64,000 bases of DNA from JAAGZL01 sp964628835. GTDB taxonomy: Bacteria > Pseudomonadota > Gammaproteobacteria > Chromatiales > Chromatiaceae. Numbering within the stretch: position 1 is the first letter of the stretch; each line of letters begins with the position of its first letter. The translations under genes were made by a program, and so were the position numbers. Of the stretch, positions 28,394 to 38,238 are shown in pieces. Location of the stretch: the NCBI GenBank assembly GCA_964628835.1, contig CAZVME010000008.1:1-64000 (forward strand), in the 5' to 3' direction. Under the pieces are notes generated by a model, which made no database searches, was not told the DNA's origin, and saw only the letters and a program-made list of their open reading frames with translations.

Positions 28394-28496
28394 CAGCTCT
28401 TGATCGTGCAGTAAAAACCCCATTGAACCAAATATATAGAATCAACTCATACATTTGGTACCAATAATCATCTGCAACCACTAGCGAAAGAGTCCA

Positions 28497-29153
28497 ATGC
28501 ACCAATTTATCAGAGTGGTCCTCGGGGCCATGTTCCTCCTCACTTTCACGTCAAATCTACCAGCCAAGAGCGTTGTAAAAGATCCCGGTCCCAAGTTCAG
28601 TCTGGAGCAGGCACAACAATGTGAGACAAAACTAAGCGCTTACGGAGCCAGCTTTACCATATTGAAAAAGATTGATGGCCCAGGCCAGTGTGGCTCCCCT
28701 CGCCCACTCAATCTGAAAAAGCTCAAGGGAGGTATCTGGATTGATGGGGATGTGGTTGTAAGGTGCGAAATGGCGCTGGCTCTGGCACGTTGGACATCAG
28801 ATGTGTTGATACCCTCCGCCCAGCTTCATTTGAACGCCAGGCCAGCCAAGCTGAATATATCTACCTCATACAAGTGCCGCCGACGTAACAACAACCCACA
28901 GGCCAGGCTGAGTGAACACGCATTTGCCAATGGCATAGATTTTATGGGGATCAGCTTTAAGCAGATAAGCCCCATGAAGGTCCAGGCGCGCAACGGCAGT
29001 TCCAGTGCCATGCGAGCCTTTCAGGCTGCAATACGTGGCGGTGCCTGCGCCCATTTCACCACCGTTATTGGCCCCATGACCAACGCGGCCCATGCCGACC
29101 ATCTGCATCTGGACCTGGTGCAGCGTCATAGCGGTTACCGCGTTTGTGAGTAA
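28497..29153 (+). CDS. Secreted extensin-like C-terminal domain protein
   Basis: The 218-residue protein has an N-terminal signal sequence (about 1-24) and an extensin_2-type domain. SEHAFANGIDF near residue 140 and HADHLHLDL near 199 give the His/Asp/His pattern of VanY/M15-like zinc peptidases. A murein-related periplasmic peptidase role is therefore plausible but unproven for the family. Several cysteines (RCE, KCRRR, GACAH, VCE) could form disulfides. The adjacent EamA gene is convergent, 33 bases away. Confidence 0.8.
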   Translation: MHQFIRVVLGAMFLLTFTSNLPAKSVVKDPGPKFSLEQAQQCETKLSAYGASFTILKKIDGPGQCGSPRPLNLKKLKGGIWIDGDVVVRCEMALALARWTSDVLIPSAQLHLNARPAKLNISTSYKCRRRNNNPQARLSEHAFANGIDFMGISFKQISPMKVQARNGSSSAMRAFQAAIRGGACAHFTTVIGPMTNAAHADHLHLDLVQRHSGYRVCE

Positions 29154-29186
29154 ATCCAGTAATCTGGTTGCCGAAAGACACAACAA

Positions 29187-30056
29187 TCAGTTGGGATAGA
29201 CACGCTTTTCAGCCCTGACATTTATGTAGTTACCGACAAACATTACAGCGGCACCCAACAGGACAATCCACTCAATGGATTCTCCATAGAGCGTAAAGCC
29301 AACCAGAGTGATCAGCGGCAGACGCATAAAGTCCATGGGCGCCACCACCGTGGCATCCACCAGCCGCATGGCCCGCGTTATACAGTAGTGTGCACTCAAT
29401 CCAGTGACGCCCACCACCAGGATCCACGGTAGGGCTGTAATTGAAGGTGTGACCCAGTGCGGCAAGGAGGGAAACAGCGCCAATGGTAGTTGTACTATGG
29501 ACATGTAAAACAGGACAGATATGGGATGGTCAGCATGGGCCAGTTTCTTGGTCTTGATGTTGGTGATGGCAAAACATACCGCCCCTGCCAAAACTGCCAG
29601 GGCCGCTGGATCCACCACTTCCAGACCGGGCCGTAGGATTATCAGCATTCCGATAGCACCAAATATAACCGCAAGCAGACGCGGTTTGGTCAACTTCTCA
29701 CCCAGCATAAACATGGCCAGCAGTGCGGTCCAAACCGGCACCGTAAATTCGATGGCAAACACTTCGGCTAGGGGGATAAAGGCCAGACCATAAAACCACC
29801 CATACTGGCCGCCAAAATGGGCCAGATTGCGCCACACATGGGTGGACAGGAGTTGTGTTTGAATCAGATGCCAGCCCTTGATCTGGAGATACAGGACCAG
29901 GATCAACAGACCAACGATACTTCGGAACAGCAGTATCTGAAAGGTATTCAGCTCAGAGGAAAGCTCCCTACCGGCAATCGCCATGGCCGTGAACGATAGC
30001 AGGGTACCCGTCATCCAGAAGCTGGCCAGAATTGCGGGGTTCTTGTGGGTTTCCAA
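29187..30056 (-). CDS. DMT-family transporter (EamA)
   Basis: The 289-residue membrane protein has about ten helices in two EamA repeats, with the first repeat ending near residue 140. It belongs to the drug/metabolite transporter superfamily; the substrate cannot be read from sequence. It lies eight bases after tatD on the same strand and may be the last gene of that operon. Confidence 0.85.
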   Translation of the reverse strand: METHKNPAILASFWMTGTLLSFTAMAIAGRELSSELNTFQILLFRSIVGLLILVLYLQIKGWHLIQTQLLSTHVWRNLAHFGGQYGWFYGLAFIPLAEVFAIEFTVPVWTALLAMFMLGEKLTKPRLLAVIFGAIGMLIILRPGLEVVDPAALAVLAGAVCFAITNIKTKKLAHADHPISVLFYMSIVQLPLALFPSLPHWVTPSITALPWILVVGVTGLSAHYCITRAMRLVDATVVAPMDFMRLPLITLVGFTLYGESIEWIVLLGAAVMFVGNYINVRAEKRVYPN

Positions 30057-30064
30057 GATGGTGG

Positions 30065-30847
30065 CTATGCGGTGGGATTAAACAGGCGGCGGAAGTTATT
30101 CCCGGTTATGCTGCCAATCTCCTCCACAGAGACGCCACGCAGCTCAGCCATACACTCTGCCACATGGCGCACATAAGATGGGTAGTTCGGCTTACCACGT
30201 TTTGGAACCGGGGCCAGATAGGGGGCATCGGTCTCAATCAGCAACCTATCCTCCGGTACCTGTTTTACCACCTCCCGCAGATCTTTGGCGCTGTTGAAGG
30301 TGATGATGCCGGAAAACGAGATATAGAACCCCATATCCAGGGCCTGACGGGCCATCTCCAAATCTTCAGTAAAACAGTGCATTACCCCACCCGCCTGGTC
30401 CGCGCCCTCCTCCTGCATAATCTGAATAGTATCTTCACGTGCCGCCCTGGTGTGGATTATCAGGGGTTTATCACAGGCCAGTGCAGCCTTTATATGGCGG
30501 CGGAAACGATCTCGTTGCCACTCCAAATCACCTTCACTGCGAAAGTAGTCCAGGCCGGTCTCACCGATGGCCAGGTTTTTAGGATGCTTTGCCATGGCCA
30601 CCAGTTCATCCGGTTCTGGCTCATGCCGTTCTCTGTCATTGGGGTGTACGCCAACAGATATGGAGATACTGGGATAGGACTCCACCAGCGAGAGCATGGA
30701 GGGGTAGCTTTCGGTGTCGATGCAGACACAGAGCATATGCTCAACGCCGGACTCCAGCGTATCCTGAACCAATTGATCGAAACTATTATTGAATGGCTGC
30801 AGGTCCAGCCGATCCAGATGGCAGTGCGAATCTACTAGGCCTGTCAT
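30065..30847 (-). CDS. TatD-family metal-dependent DNase/hydrolase
   Basis: The 260-residue protein has VDSHCHLDR near residue 5, GETGLDYFR near 96, IHTRAA near 132, MHCFTEDL near 155 and ETDAPYLAP near 205, the metal-binding set of the TatD family. The position pilZ-tatD after holB is typical for the paralogue next to holB (YcfH in E. coli). The exact substrate is unknown; 3'-5' DNase activity is known for relatives. Confidence 0.92.
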   Translation of the reverse strand: MTGLVDSHCHLDRLDLQPFNNSFDQLVQDTLESGVEHMLCVCIDTESYPSMLSLVESYPSISISVGVHPNDRERHEPEPDELVAMAKHPKNLAIGETGLDYFRSEGDLEWQRDRFRRHIKAALACDKPLIIHTRAAREDTIQIMQEEGADQAGGVMHCFTEDLEMARQALDMGFYISFSGIITFNSAKDLREVVKQVPEDRLLIETDAPYLAPVPKRGKPNYPSYVRHVAECMAELRGVSVEEIGSITGNNFRRLFNPTA

Positions 30848-30849
30848 GG

Positions 30850-31209
30850 TTACATGGTGTGGGTCGGGCGATCGGTGGTGAGTGCACCTGCCAGATAGGT
30901 TTCAATCTTGTTACGTGCGATACCGCCGTCCTGATCACTGAACTGGACGCCGATGCCGGCAGCCCGGTTGCCCTCGGAACCCATGGGGGTAATCCACACC
31001 ACTTTGCCTGCCACCGGTATACGTTCGGTCTCTTCCATTAGGGTCAGTAGCATAAATACCTCATCCCCAAGCTTGTACTGTTTGTTGGTGGGGATAAACA
31101 GCCCGCCGTTTTTTACGTACTGCATGTAAGCTGCATACAGGGCATTTTTGTCTTTGATGGTGAGTGACAGGATGCCTTGGCGCGCCCCTGGCATATTAGC
31201 GTTTTGCAT
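30850..31209 (-). CDS. pilZ: PilZ domain protein (type IV pilus PilZ)
   Basis: This 119-residue protein is in the canonical pilZ position between holB and tatD. It carries the PilZ fold, with NGGLFIPT near residue 36 and AAGIGVQFSD near 94. It lacks the RxxxR and D/NxSxxG motifs needed to bind cyclic di-GMP, which is the known state of pilus PilZ, a partner of PilB and FimX. No other pilus gene is in the window, so the role follows from synteny. Confidence 0.88.
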   Translation of the reverse strand: MQNANMPGARQGILSLTIKDKNALYAAYMQYVKNGGLFIPTNKQYKLGDEVFMLLTLMEETERIPVAGKVVWITPMGSEGNRAAGIGVQFSDQDGGIARNKIETYLAGALTTDRPTHTM

Positions 31210-31218
31210 CTCTTAGTC

Positions 31219-32211
31219 CTATCTCCGACTCTTTACCAACGCCAGCAACAGGCGTTCCAGTGTCATCTGGTCATTCAGGGTAGCATCAACGTTGCGCCTT
31301 GCCTCATACATATGGTCAAGGGCCTGAAACAGACGCCTGGTGTCAGTTACCCTGACCGCATCCAATAACCGCTGTCTCTGGTCTGGATTGATCATGCTTG
31401 CAGGCTGTGGCACCGTCTGCAACCGAAGCATATCAATCACCCAGCCACACATCCAGTTTAGTATTTCCCTGAGATCCTGCTTAAGCCAGCTCCCTGCTGT
31501 CACCACCGGGTCCCGCTTCAAGGTGAGAACATCACAGAATTCACTCAGCAGCTTCTGGCGCAACTCCATACTCTCTTGGTCTGACATCTTCAGCGCCTTG
31601 AGAGGCGAACCTGCGGCGGTTTGCAACAGCACCTCGGGGTCACTCTCTGGCATGAGTGCCTGTAGCCACTCAGAGGCTTTCTGTGTAGATGGAACCGGGA
31701 TGGTTATCTGGCGGCAGCGGCTACGTATGGTTGCAGGCAGTCTGGAGGGGTTGGCGGAGATGAGGATCATTATGGTGTCGCTCACCGGCTCTTCCAGGGT
31801 CTTGAGCAAACTGTTGGCAGCAGCCTGATTCATGGCATCGGCAGGTCTGATCAGGACTGGTTTATGACTGCCGGCATGGGCGGTTATTGCCTCCCTGCTG
31901 ATAAACTCCCGGATGGTATCGATCTTAATAGCCTTGCCCTCTTCCTCGGGCTCTATCAGAGTGAAATCCGGGTGGTTACCAGCGGCCATGAGGTTGCATC
32001 CACTGCACTGCCCACAGGGCTGACCAGAGTCGGAAGGTGACTTGCACAACAATGACCACGCCAGTGCCTGCGCCAGCTCAAACTTTCCCAAGCCCTCGGC
32101 GCCGCTAAACAGTATGGCGTGAGGAAATTGCCCCGAGCTGCGTACCGCCTGTAGCTGAACCCAGACATCCTGTAGCCAGGGATAGGGGGGAAAGGTGGTG
32201 ATGGTGTGCAT
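31219..32211 (-). CDS. holB: DNA polymerase III subunit delta'
   Basis: The 330-residue clamp-loader subunit has the AAA+ N-domain with GAEGLGKFELAQALA near residue 37. Its zinc-binding cysteines lie in CGQCSGCNL near 63, with another Cys near 53. A sensor-1 region (LILISANPSRLPATIRSRC, about 148-166) follows. The Walker A-like motif is degenerate, as expected for the non-hydrolysing delta' subunit. It lies between tmk and pilZ in the standard order. Confidence 0.95.
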   Translation of the reverse strand: MHTITTFPPYPWLQDVWVQLQAVRSSGQFPHAILFSGAEGLGKFELAQALAWSLLCKSPSDSGQPCGQCSGCNLMAAGNHPDFTLIEPEEEGKAIKIDTIREFISREAITAHAGSHKPVLIRPADAMNQAAANSLLKTLEEPVSDTIMILISANPSRLPATIRSRCRQITIPVPSTQKASEWLQALMPESDPEVLLQTAAGSPLKALKMSDQESMELRQKLLSEFCDVLTLKRDPVVTAGSWLKQDLREILNWMCGWVIDMLRLQTVPQPASMINPDQRQRLLDAVRVTDTRRLFQALDHMYEARRNVDATLNDQMTLERLLLALVKSRR

Positions 32212-32238
32212 AACAGTAATTTATATTAGGGGCGGTAA

Positions 32239-32880
32239 TCAGGAATTGGTTTGGATAAAGTCATGCATGACCTCAGTGATGCGCGCCTGCACCTCATACA
32301 GTGGGGTTGATGCATCCACCACTTTGACCCGGTTCGCCTCATCCCAGGCAATCTGTAGATAGGCCTGACGTACGGCCTCAAAGAAACGCATCTCCTCTTT
32401 CTCAAACCGATCCGGGGCCGATCTGTTACCCGCCCGTTCCAGACCAACCTCCACCGGAAGATCCAGCAGCAAGGTCAGATCAGGGCGCAGCTCTCCCTGG
32501 GTCCACTCCTCCAGCTTCTGTATACGCATCTTGTCGATGCCACGCCCTCCTCCCTGGTAGGCATACGAGGCGTCGGTGAAGCGGTCGCACAGAACCCAGA
32601 TGCCTGCATCCAGCGCCGGTCTTATCTTCTGTTCCAGGTTTTCCGCCCGTGCTGCAAACATCAGAAGAAGTTCGGTGTCATCGGCCATGCCAGTGTGACG
32701 ATGGCCCAGCAGCAGGTTTCTTACCTCTTCACCCAGCGGGGTGCCGCCTGGCTCTCGGGTAAACATCACCTCTTTGCCTGAGGCCTCCAGCAGTTGCTTT
32801 ATGAACTCAAGGTTACTGCTCTTGCCGGCCCCTTCTATCCCCTCGACCGTAATGAACCTTCCCCTGCTGGCTGTCATCAT
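32239..32880 (-). CDS. tmk: Thymidylate kinase
   Basis: Tmk phosphorylates dTMP to dTDP. The P-loop is EGIEGAGKSSN, then FTREPGGTPLGE, CDRFTDASYAYQGGGRG and the LID region, all as in bacterial Tmk. I prefer the ATG at 32880 because GAGAG lies just before it and the protein then starts MMTASRGRFITVEG; an ATG at 32895 would add five residues. It is part of the mltG-tmk-holB run. Confidence 0.95.
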   Translation of the reverse strand: MMTASRGRFITVEGIEGAGKSSNLEFIKQLLEASGKEVMFTREPGGTPLGEEVRNLLLGHRHTGMADDTELLLMFAARAENLEQKIRPALDAGIWVLCDRFTDASYAYQGGGRGIDKMRIQKLEEWTQGELRPDLTLLLDLPVEVGLERAGNRSAPDRFEKEEMRFFEAVRQAYLQIAWDEANRVKVVDASTPLYEVQARITEVMHDFIQTNS

Positions 32881-32930
32881 CAAGAACTCTCTCATTGGTT
32901 ATCTGACCACGCTATAGTCACAGCATCGGA

Positions 32931-33935
32931 TTAACGTTTCAATTGATATTTGCGCACTGCCCTGTTGTGCTGCTTCAGGTTATCTGAAAAGTAGTGGCTG
33001 CCATCACCCTGGTTTTTCGCAACGAAATAGAGTGCCTTACCTGGGGCCGGGTGCATAACCGCTCGAATGGCATCTCTACCCGGCATGCTGATGGGAGTTG
33101 GGGTTAGGCCACTGCGGGTGTAGGTGTTGTAGGGGGTGTCGTTGCGTAGATCCTTGCGCCGAATATTTCCCTTGTATTTATCCCCCATGCCGTAAATTAC
33201 CGTCGGGTCGGTCTGTAACCGCATCCTCTTTTGCAGACGGCGGATAAATACCCCGGCTATCAGCGGCCTCTCCTGGGGTAGCGCCGTCTCTTTCTCCACA
33301 ATGGATGCCAGGATCAGGGCCTGGTATGGGTCTTTGAAAGGAAGCGCTGTATCTCTGGCATCCCACTCTTTCTGTAGCAGATCTTGCATGGCCCTAAAGG
33401 CCCGTTTCAGTAGCGCCAGGTCGGTGGTTCCCTTGGGAAAGTTATATGTGTCTGCCAGAAAACGTCCCTCTGGGTGCATACCTTCATATCCAAGACGAGA
33501 CATAATCTGGGCGGCTTTGAGGCCATCAATACTGTGTCTAAGGGCCTTATGGCCCCGGATTGATTTCAGCATCTGACGAAAGCTCCAGCCCTCGACCAGG
33601 GTGATGTTGTAGGTATTAACCTGCCCTGAGACCAACTGCTCCAACAGAGCGGTGGGGGTGGTGCCAGGCTTGATTCGATACTCACCGGCCTTGATCCGCT
33701 TACCCAGTCCAGACCAGCGGGCTATGATCCTCAGATAGATGGAGTTTCTGATTAGACCTTTGTTCTCCAGATCTTTAGCCAGGACACCCAGTGAGGATCC
33801 AGGCTCCAGGGTGTAATCAACCCCCGACTCAGGAAGGTCTAGGGAGTTTTCAGAAAACTGCTGTAGGTCGAGCATGAGCCATGCCAGGGCAAAACTCACA
33901 CAAATTACGCTGATACCGAGTAGCTTACTAAACAT
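32931..33935 (-). CDS. mltG: Endolytic murein transglycosylase MltG
   Basis: MltG cuts nascent glycan strands and sets chain length. The 334-residue protein has one N-terminal membrane helix (about 5-22), a LysM-like region and the YceG domain. The catalytic Glu lies in ASIVEKETALPQERPL near residue 215, and the conserved QTDPTVIYG and YNTYTRSGLTPTPI segments are present. Its start overlaps the end of pabC by eight bases. Confidence 0.95.
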   Translation of the reverse strand: MFSKLLGISVICVSFALAWLMLDLQQFSENSLDLPESGVDYTLEPGSSLGVLAKDLENKGLIRNSIYLRIIARWSGLGKRIKAGEYRIKPGTTPTALLEQLVSGQVNTYNITLVEGWSFRQMLKSIRGHKALRHSIDGLKAAQIMSRLGYEGMHPEGRFLADTYNFPKGTTDLALLKRAFRAMQDLLQKEWDARDTALPFKDPYQALILASIVEKETALPQERPLIAGVFIRRLQKRMRLQTDPTVIYGMGDKYKGNIRRKDLRNDTPYNTYTRSGLTPTPISMPGRDAIRAVMHPAPGKALYFVAKNQGDGSHYFSDNLKQHNRAVRKYQLKR

Positions 33936-34740
33936 AGGCCCTGTTGCTTACTTCTAACATCATGTCTCGATCTAAATTATCCAGGTTGAACGACTTGCCA
34001 TCGATATCCCGCACTGGCCAGATACCTATCAGAGAGTTGGTCAGAAACAGAGCATCAGCTTCTAGAAGTTCAGACAGCTCTAACCGCCTGATACTCACCG
34101 CTTTCCCAAGCTCTGCTGCAACATCCAGCACCAGACCACGCATCACACCCTCTACTCCGCACTCAGTGAGATCCGGGGTATGCATGCGGCCATCCTTGAG
34201 CATAAATATATTGCTCATGGTGCCCTCAATCACCTGGTTATCAGCATCCAACATAAGACCTTCGCTGATCCCTGGATCATTCCATTCGCTGCGAGCCAGG
34301 ATCTGTTCCAAACGGTTCAGATGCTTTATGCCGGCAAGGGCGGGATTTGAACCCAGACGCGCACCACATACACGCACAGACACACCTAAAGAGTTTGCAT
34401 CCGCCGGGTAATCAGGCCAGGGCGAGAAATGCACTATTCTGGTAACGGGGATCTCTGGATCAGGCCTATACCCTCTGGTTGCTTCACCTCGGGTAATAGT
34501 TATCTTAATGACACCTCTGTCATTAGAACCAATTTCCTGCTGGATTTCTTTGATCAGGGTCGCAGCTGCGGGAATTGCTATTCCCAGGCGTCTGCCCCCG
34601 GCCTGTAGCCGTTGATAGTGCCGGTCCCACAGACAGGGCCTGACATCTGCGATGGCGATGGTCTCAAACAGACCATCGCCATATTGCAGACCGCGATCAA
34701 AGGCGGAAATTGTTGTAGCGGAATCCCCGTTTATTAACAA
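33928..34740 (-). CDS. pabC: Aminodeoxychorismate lyase PabC
   Basis: PabC converts aminodeoxychorismate to 4-aminobenzoate and pyruvate for folate synthesis. The 270-residue class IV PLP enzyme starts with FDRGLQYGDGLFETI near residue 14 and carries the PLP Lys in GIKHLNRLEQIL near 138 and EGTMSNIF near 171. The position between fabF and mltG is standard. Confidence 0.94.
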   Translation of the reverse strand: MLINGDSATTISAFDRGLQYGDGLFETIAIADVRPCLWDRHYQRLQAGGRRLGIAIPAAATLIKEIQQEIGSNDRGVIKITITRGEATRGYRPDPEIPVTRIVHFSPWPDYPADANSLGVSVRVCGARLGSNPALAGIKHLNRLEQILARSEWNDPGISEGLMLDADNQVIEGTMSNIFMLKDGRMHTPDLTECGVEGVMRGLVLDVAAELGKAVSIRRLELSELLEADALFLTNSLIGIWPVRDIDGKSFNLDNLDRDMMLEVSNRAYV

Positions 34741-34758
34741 GGAGAGGCCTCTTCAGAA

Positions 34759-36006
34759 TTAGCCCTTAAATGGCTTAAAGGCCAGTGAGCCGTTGGTGCC
34801 ACCAAAACCAAAAGAGTTGGAGATTGCCAGTTCGATCTTCATCTCACGCGCCACGTTTGGCACGTAATCTAGATCGCAATCCGGGTCCTGATTCTCCAGG
34901 TTGATGGTTGGAGGTGCTATCTGGTCTCTGATCGCCAGAATGGTAAAAACAGCCTCCGCACTACCGGCAGCACCCAGCATGTGTCCGGTCATGGACTTGG
35001 TGGAACTCACCGCCAGTTTGTAGGCATGATCACCAAATGCGCCCTTGATGCCGCTGGTTTCAGCCACGTCTCCAGCAGGCGTCGAAGTGCCATGGGCGTT
35101 GATGTAATCTACCTGGTCGGTATTCAGTTCGCCGTCCTGTAGCGCCAGCAGCATGCAGTCGCGACCACCTTCACCACTGGGTGATGGAGCAGTCATGTGA
35201 TAGGCATCTGAGTTCATGCCCACACCAACCAGTTCGGCATAGATCTTGGCGCCACGAGCCTTGGCCATTTCGTACTCTTCCAGTACGATGACACCGGCAC
35301 CGTCACTCAGCACAAATCCGTCACGATCCTTGTCCCATGGGCGGCTAGCACCCTCAGGATCATCGTTACGACTGGAGAGGGCACGAGCAGCAGCAAAACC
35401 GCCAAGTCCCACAGGAGAGGTGGCCATCTCGGAACCACCAGCCACCATGGCATCCACGTAACCGTGGCGGATCAGACGGGCAGCCTCTCCAATGTTGTGA
35501 CTGCCGGTACTACAGGCAGATACTATGGAGTAGTTGGGGCCCTTCAATCCGTATTTAATAGAGATATTCCCAGCCACCATATTTACGATGTTGGCAGGAA
35601 CAAAGAATGGGGATATCTTGCGCGGTCCACGGTTAACGTAGGCTGCGTAACTATTTTCAATTCCCGTGATACCACCGATGCCAGCACCCACGGCTACACC
35701 AATGCGTGCGGCATTTGCTTCGGTAATCTCAAGACCGGAATCTTCCATAGCCTGACATCCTGCGGCAAGCCCGTAGTGGATAAACTTATCCATCTTGCGT
35801 GCTTCTTTTGCCAGGATGTACTCAGTGATATCAAAATCAACGATTGAGCCACCAAAATGGGTGGAGAATTTTTCGATATCTCCGATATGAGTAATGGGGC
35901 GAATGCCGCTTTTGCCAGCTAGAATATTGCTCCAGGCAGCATCCACAGAATTACCAACAGGCGCAACCATACCGAGTCCGGTAACTACAACCCTTCGTCT
36001 AACCAT
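34759..36006 (-). CDS. fabF: 3-oxoacyl-ACP synthase II (FabF)
   Basis: FabF elongates acyl-ACP in fatty-acid synthesis and controls temperature-dependent unsaturation. The 415-residue protein has catalytic Cys in [10 protein letters not shown] near residue 165, His in [11 protein letters not shown] near 305 and His in [11 protein letters not shown] near 340, plus the C-terminal [11 protein letters not shown]. It follows acpP, with a hairpin in the gap that may tune expression. Confidence 0.97.
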   Translation of the reverse strand: MVRRRVVVTGLGMVAPVGNSVDAAWSNILAGKSGIRPITHIGDIEKFSTHFGGSIVDFDITEYILAKEARKMDKFIHYGLAAGCQAMEDSGLEITEANAARIGVAVGAGIGGITGIENSYAAYVNRGPRKISPFFVPANIVNMVAGNISIKYGLKGPNYSIVSACSTGSHNIGEAARLIRHGYVDAMVAGGSEMATSPVGLGGFAAARALSSRNDDPEGASRPWDKDRDGFVLSDGAGVIVLEEYEMAKARGAKIYAELVGVGMNSDAYHMTAPSPSGEGGRDCMLLALQDGELNTDQVDYINAHGTSTPAGDVAETSGIKGAFGDHAYKLAVSSTKSMTGHMLGAAGSAEAVFTILAIRDQIAPPTINLENQDPDCDLDYVPNVAREMKIELAISNSFGFGGTNGSLAFKPFKG

Positions 36007-36046
36007 TTTAAGATTTTACCCCCGTTCGGGAACGAGAAAATGATAC

Positions 36047-36067
36047 GGGGCACCGAACGGTTGCCCC
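36047..36067 (-). terminator. Hairpin between acpP and fabF
   Basis: GGGGCA (36047-36052) pairs with TGCCCC (36062-36067) around a 9-base loop. Only a weak T-rich stretch follows on the minus strand, so it may act as a partial terminator or mRNA stabiliser after the highly expressed acpP. Confidence 0.4.
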
Positions 36068-36093
36068 ATACCAGGAAAACAGAATTAATACTC

Positions 36094-36327
36094 TTAGGCG
36101 TGTGAGGTTACGTAATCAAGAGCCAACTTGACGGTAGTGATTTTCTCAGCTTCCTCATCCGGAATTTCAGTCTCAAACTCCTCCTCGAGCGCCATTACCA
36201 GTTCAACGGTGTCAAGAGAATCAGCACCCAGGTCATCTACAAAAGATGCCTCAGAAACTACTTCTTCCTCTTTTACTCCCAACTGTTCCATGACAATCTT
36301 CTTAACTCTTTCTTCAATAGAGCTCAT
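36094..36327 (-). CDS. acpP: Acyl carrier protein
   Basis: This 77-residue acidic protein carries acyl chains on a phosphopantetheine arm. The attachment site is Ser37 in [18 protein letters not shown], and the helix III segment IPDEEAEKI follows. A GGAGG site lies before the ATG on the minus strand, in a very AT-rich 190-base leader that probably holds its own promoter. Confidence 0.98.
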   Translation of the reverse strand: MSSIEERVKKIVMEQLGVKEEEVVSEASFVDDLGADSLDTVELVMALEEEFETEIPDEEAEKITTVKLALDYVTSHA

Positions 36328-36517
36328 GTTATTAGATTCCTCCGAATGAATTGAAGATCACTATATAAGCGACCGACCGATATTGTATTCACAATCAACT
36401 AAAGTTAAAAGTCCAAATTAATCAAACTTAGACAAACATAAAATTCATAATATACTATATATTACAGTAAATAATAGCACATACTTAAAGTGTTTAATGA
36501 TAACAGTGCGGTAGGTA

Positions 36518-37258
36518 TTAACCCATAAACATGCCGCCATTGACGTGTAAGGTCTCACCAGTGATGTAACTGGCATCATCTGATGCCAAAAATAATACCG
36601 CTTTTGCAATCTCATCTGGTCCGCCCAGGCGGCCCAGGGGGATATTTCCCAACAACGCACTACGCTGTTCTTCTGATAACTCTCTGGTCATATCTGTGTC
36701 GATAAAACCAGGTGCCACGGTGTTAACGGTAATATTGCGCGAGCCAACCTCACGGGCCAAGGATTTTGTAAACCCGACCATACCAGATTTTGACGCTGCA
36801 TAATTGGCCTGCCCCGGGTTACCAGTGGCGCCGACAACTGAGCCAACATTAATTATGCGTCCCTTTTGCGCCTTCATCATGCCGCGCAGACACGCCTTTG
36901 ACACCCTGAATATTGAGGTGAGGTTGGTTTCAATTATGTCTGCCCACTCATTATCTTTCATCCGCAGCATAAGATTGTCACGGGTAATGCCTGCGTTGTT
37001 TACCAGAATAGTTGGGGCGCCATATTCTGAACCAATCTCTTTGATCAGGCCCGTCACTGAGTCTGGGTCGGTAACGTTTAGAACCTTACCGATACCGTTG
37101 ATACCGGCACTTTTGAATCTCTCTGTAATGGCGGCGGCGCCAGCTTCCGAAGTGGCGGTGCCAATTACCACGGCGCCACTTGTCCCAATGGCATCAGCAA
37201 TAGCACTGCCAATGCCTCGACTCGCACCGGTAACCAAAGCAATTTCGTTATTCAGCAT
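36518..37258 (-). CDS. fabG: 3-oxoacyl-ACP reductase FabG
   Basis: FabG reduces ketoacyl-ACP with NADPH. The 246-residue short-chain dehydrogenase has GASRGIGSAIA near residue 11, NNAGITRDNL near 86 and the catalytic Ser plus YAASK near 151. It lies directly (11 bases) after fabH: the malonyl-transacylase gene fabD, normally between the two, is missing. Confidence 0.97.
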   Translation of the reverse strand: MLNNEIALVTGASRGIGSAIADAIGTSGAVVIGTATSEAGAAAITERFKSAGINGIGKVLNVTDPDSVTGLIKEIGSEYGAPTILVNNAGITRDNLMLRMKDNEWADIIETNLTSIFRVSKACLRGMMKAQKGRIINVGSVVGATGNPGQANYAASKSGMVGFTKSLAREVGSRNITVNTVAPGFIDTDMTRELSEEQRSALLGNIPLGRLGGPDEIAKAVLFLASDDASYITGETLHVNGGMFMG

Positions 37259-37269
37259 TATAGCCTCAT

Positions 37270-38238
37270 TTAGTAAATCAACAGGACAGAGCCCCAGGTA
37301 AAGCCGCCGCCGAACGCCTCCATGAGAAGCGTCTCCCCACGTTTGATACGGCCATCCCGCACTGCCACATCCAGGGCAAGGGGCACGGATGCCGCAGAGG
37401 TATTCCCGTGTTCGTCCACGGTAACCACAACCTGATCCATGGACATCTTCAACTTCCTGGCAGTGGCATTAATAATGCGTATATTGGCCTGATGCGGGAT
37501 TAGCCAGTCCACATCTGACTTCTGCATATTATTGGCTTCAAGTGTTTCATCGACGATACGCCCCAGAGTGGTGACAGCGACTTTGAACACCTCGTTACCA
37601 CGCATCTCGGTATAAGCACTACCTTCCAGCACTTGGGCATAGCCATTGGAGATACCAGCCCGGACCTGCAACAGATCCTTGTATTCACCATCAGCATGCA
37701 GATGAGTGGAGATTATACCCACTTCTTCAGATGCCTGTAGCACCACAGCCCCCGCCCCGTCACCAAACAGTACGCAGGTATCACGATCGGTCCAATCTAT
37801 TAGACGTGAGAAGGTCTCGGCACCAACCACCAGCGCATTACGTACATCTCCAGTGCGGATGAACTTTTCAGCTACACTCACGGCGTAGATAAAACCAGTG
37901 CATACCGCCTGTACATCAAAGGCAGGACACCCATGGATATCCAGACGCTTTTGTAGCAAACATGCGGTGCTGGGGAAAACTTGATCTGCAGTGGTGGTTG
38001 CCACAATAATCAGATCTATCTCTGAGACATCAATACCAGCTGCCTCAATAGCGCGGCGCGAGGCCTGTTCTGCCAGGTCACAGGTTGTCTCACCCTCTTG
38101 TGCAATATGGCGTTTCTTGATGCCGGTGCGTTCCTGGATCCACTGGTCGGACGTATCAACCATCTTTTCCAGGTCATGGTTGGTCAGGACCTTTTCCGGC
38201 AGGTAACTACCAGTTCCTGCTATACGGGCATATGTCAC
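37270..38238 (-). CDS. fabH: 3-oxoacyl-ACP synthase III (FabH)
   Basis: FabH starts fatty-acid synthesis by condensing acetyl-CoA with malonyl-ACP. The 322-residue enzyme has the catalytic Cys in VQAVCTGF near residue 112, His in IPHQANIRI near 249 and Asn in EHGNTSAAS near 279. Its start overlaps the plsX end by four bases. Confidence 0.97.
   Translation of the reverse strand: MTYARIAGTGSYLPEKVLTNHDLEKMVDTSDQWIQERTGIKKRHIAQEGETTCDLAEQASRRAIEAAGIDVSEIDLIIVATTTADQVFPSTACLLQKRLDIHGCPAFDVQAVCTGFIYAVSVAEKFIRTGDVRNALVVGAETFSRLIDWTDRDTCVLFGDGAGAVVLQASEEVGIISTHLHADGEYKDLLQVRAGISNGYAQVLEGSAYTEMRGNEVFKVAVTTLGRIVDETLEANNMQKSDVDWLIPHQANIRIINATARKLKMSMDQVVVTVDEHGNTSAASVPLALDVAVRDGRIKRGETLLMEAFGGGFTWGSVLLIY

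Noticed and set aside
30032..30838. Long plus-strand frame (268 codons) opposite tatD
   Set aside because: The minus-strand frame has all TatD metal motifs; the plus frame has unnatural composition and is a shadow.
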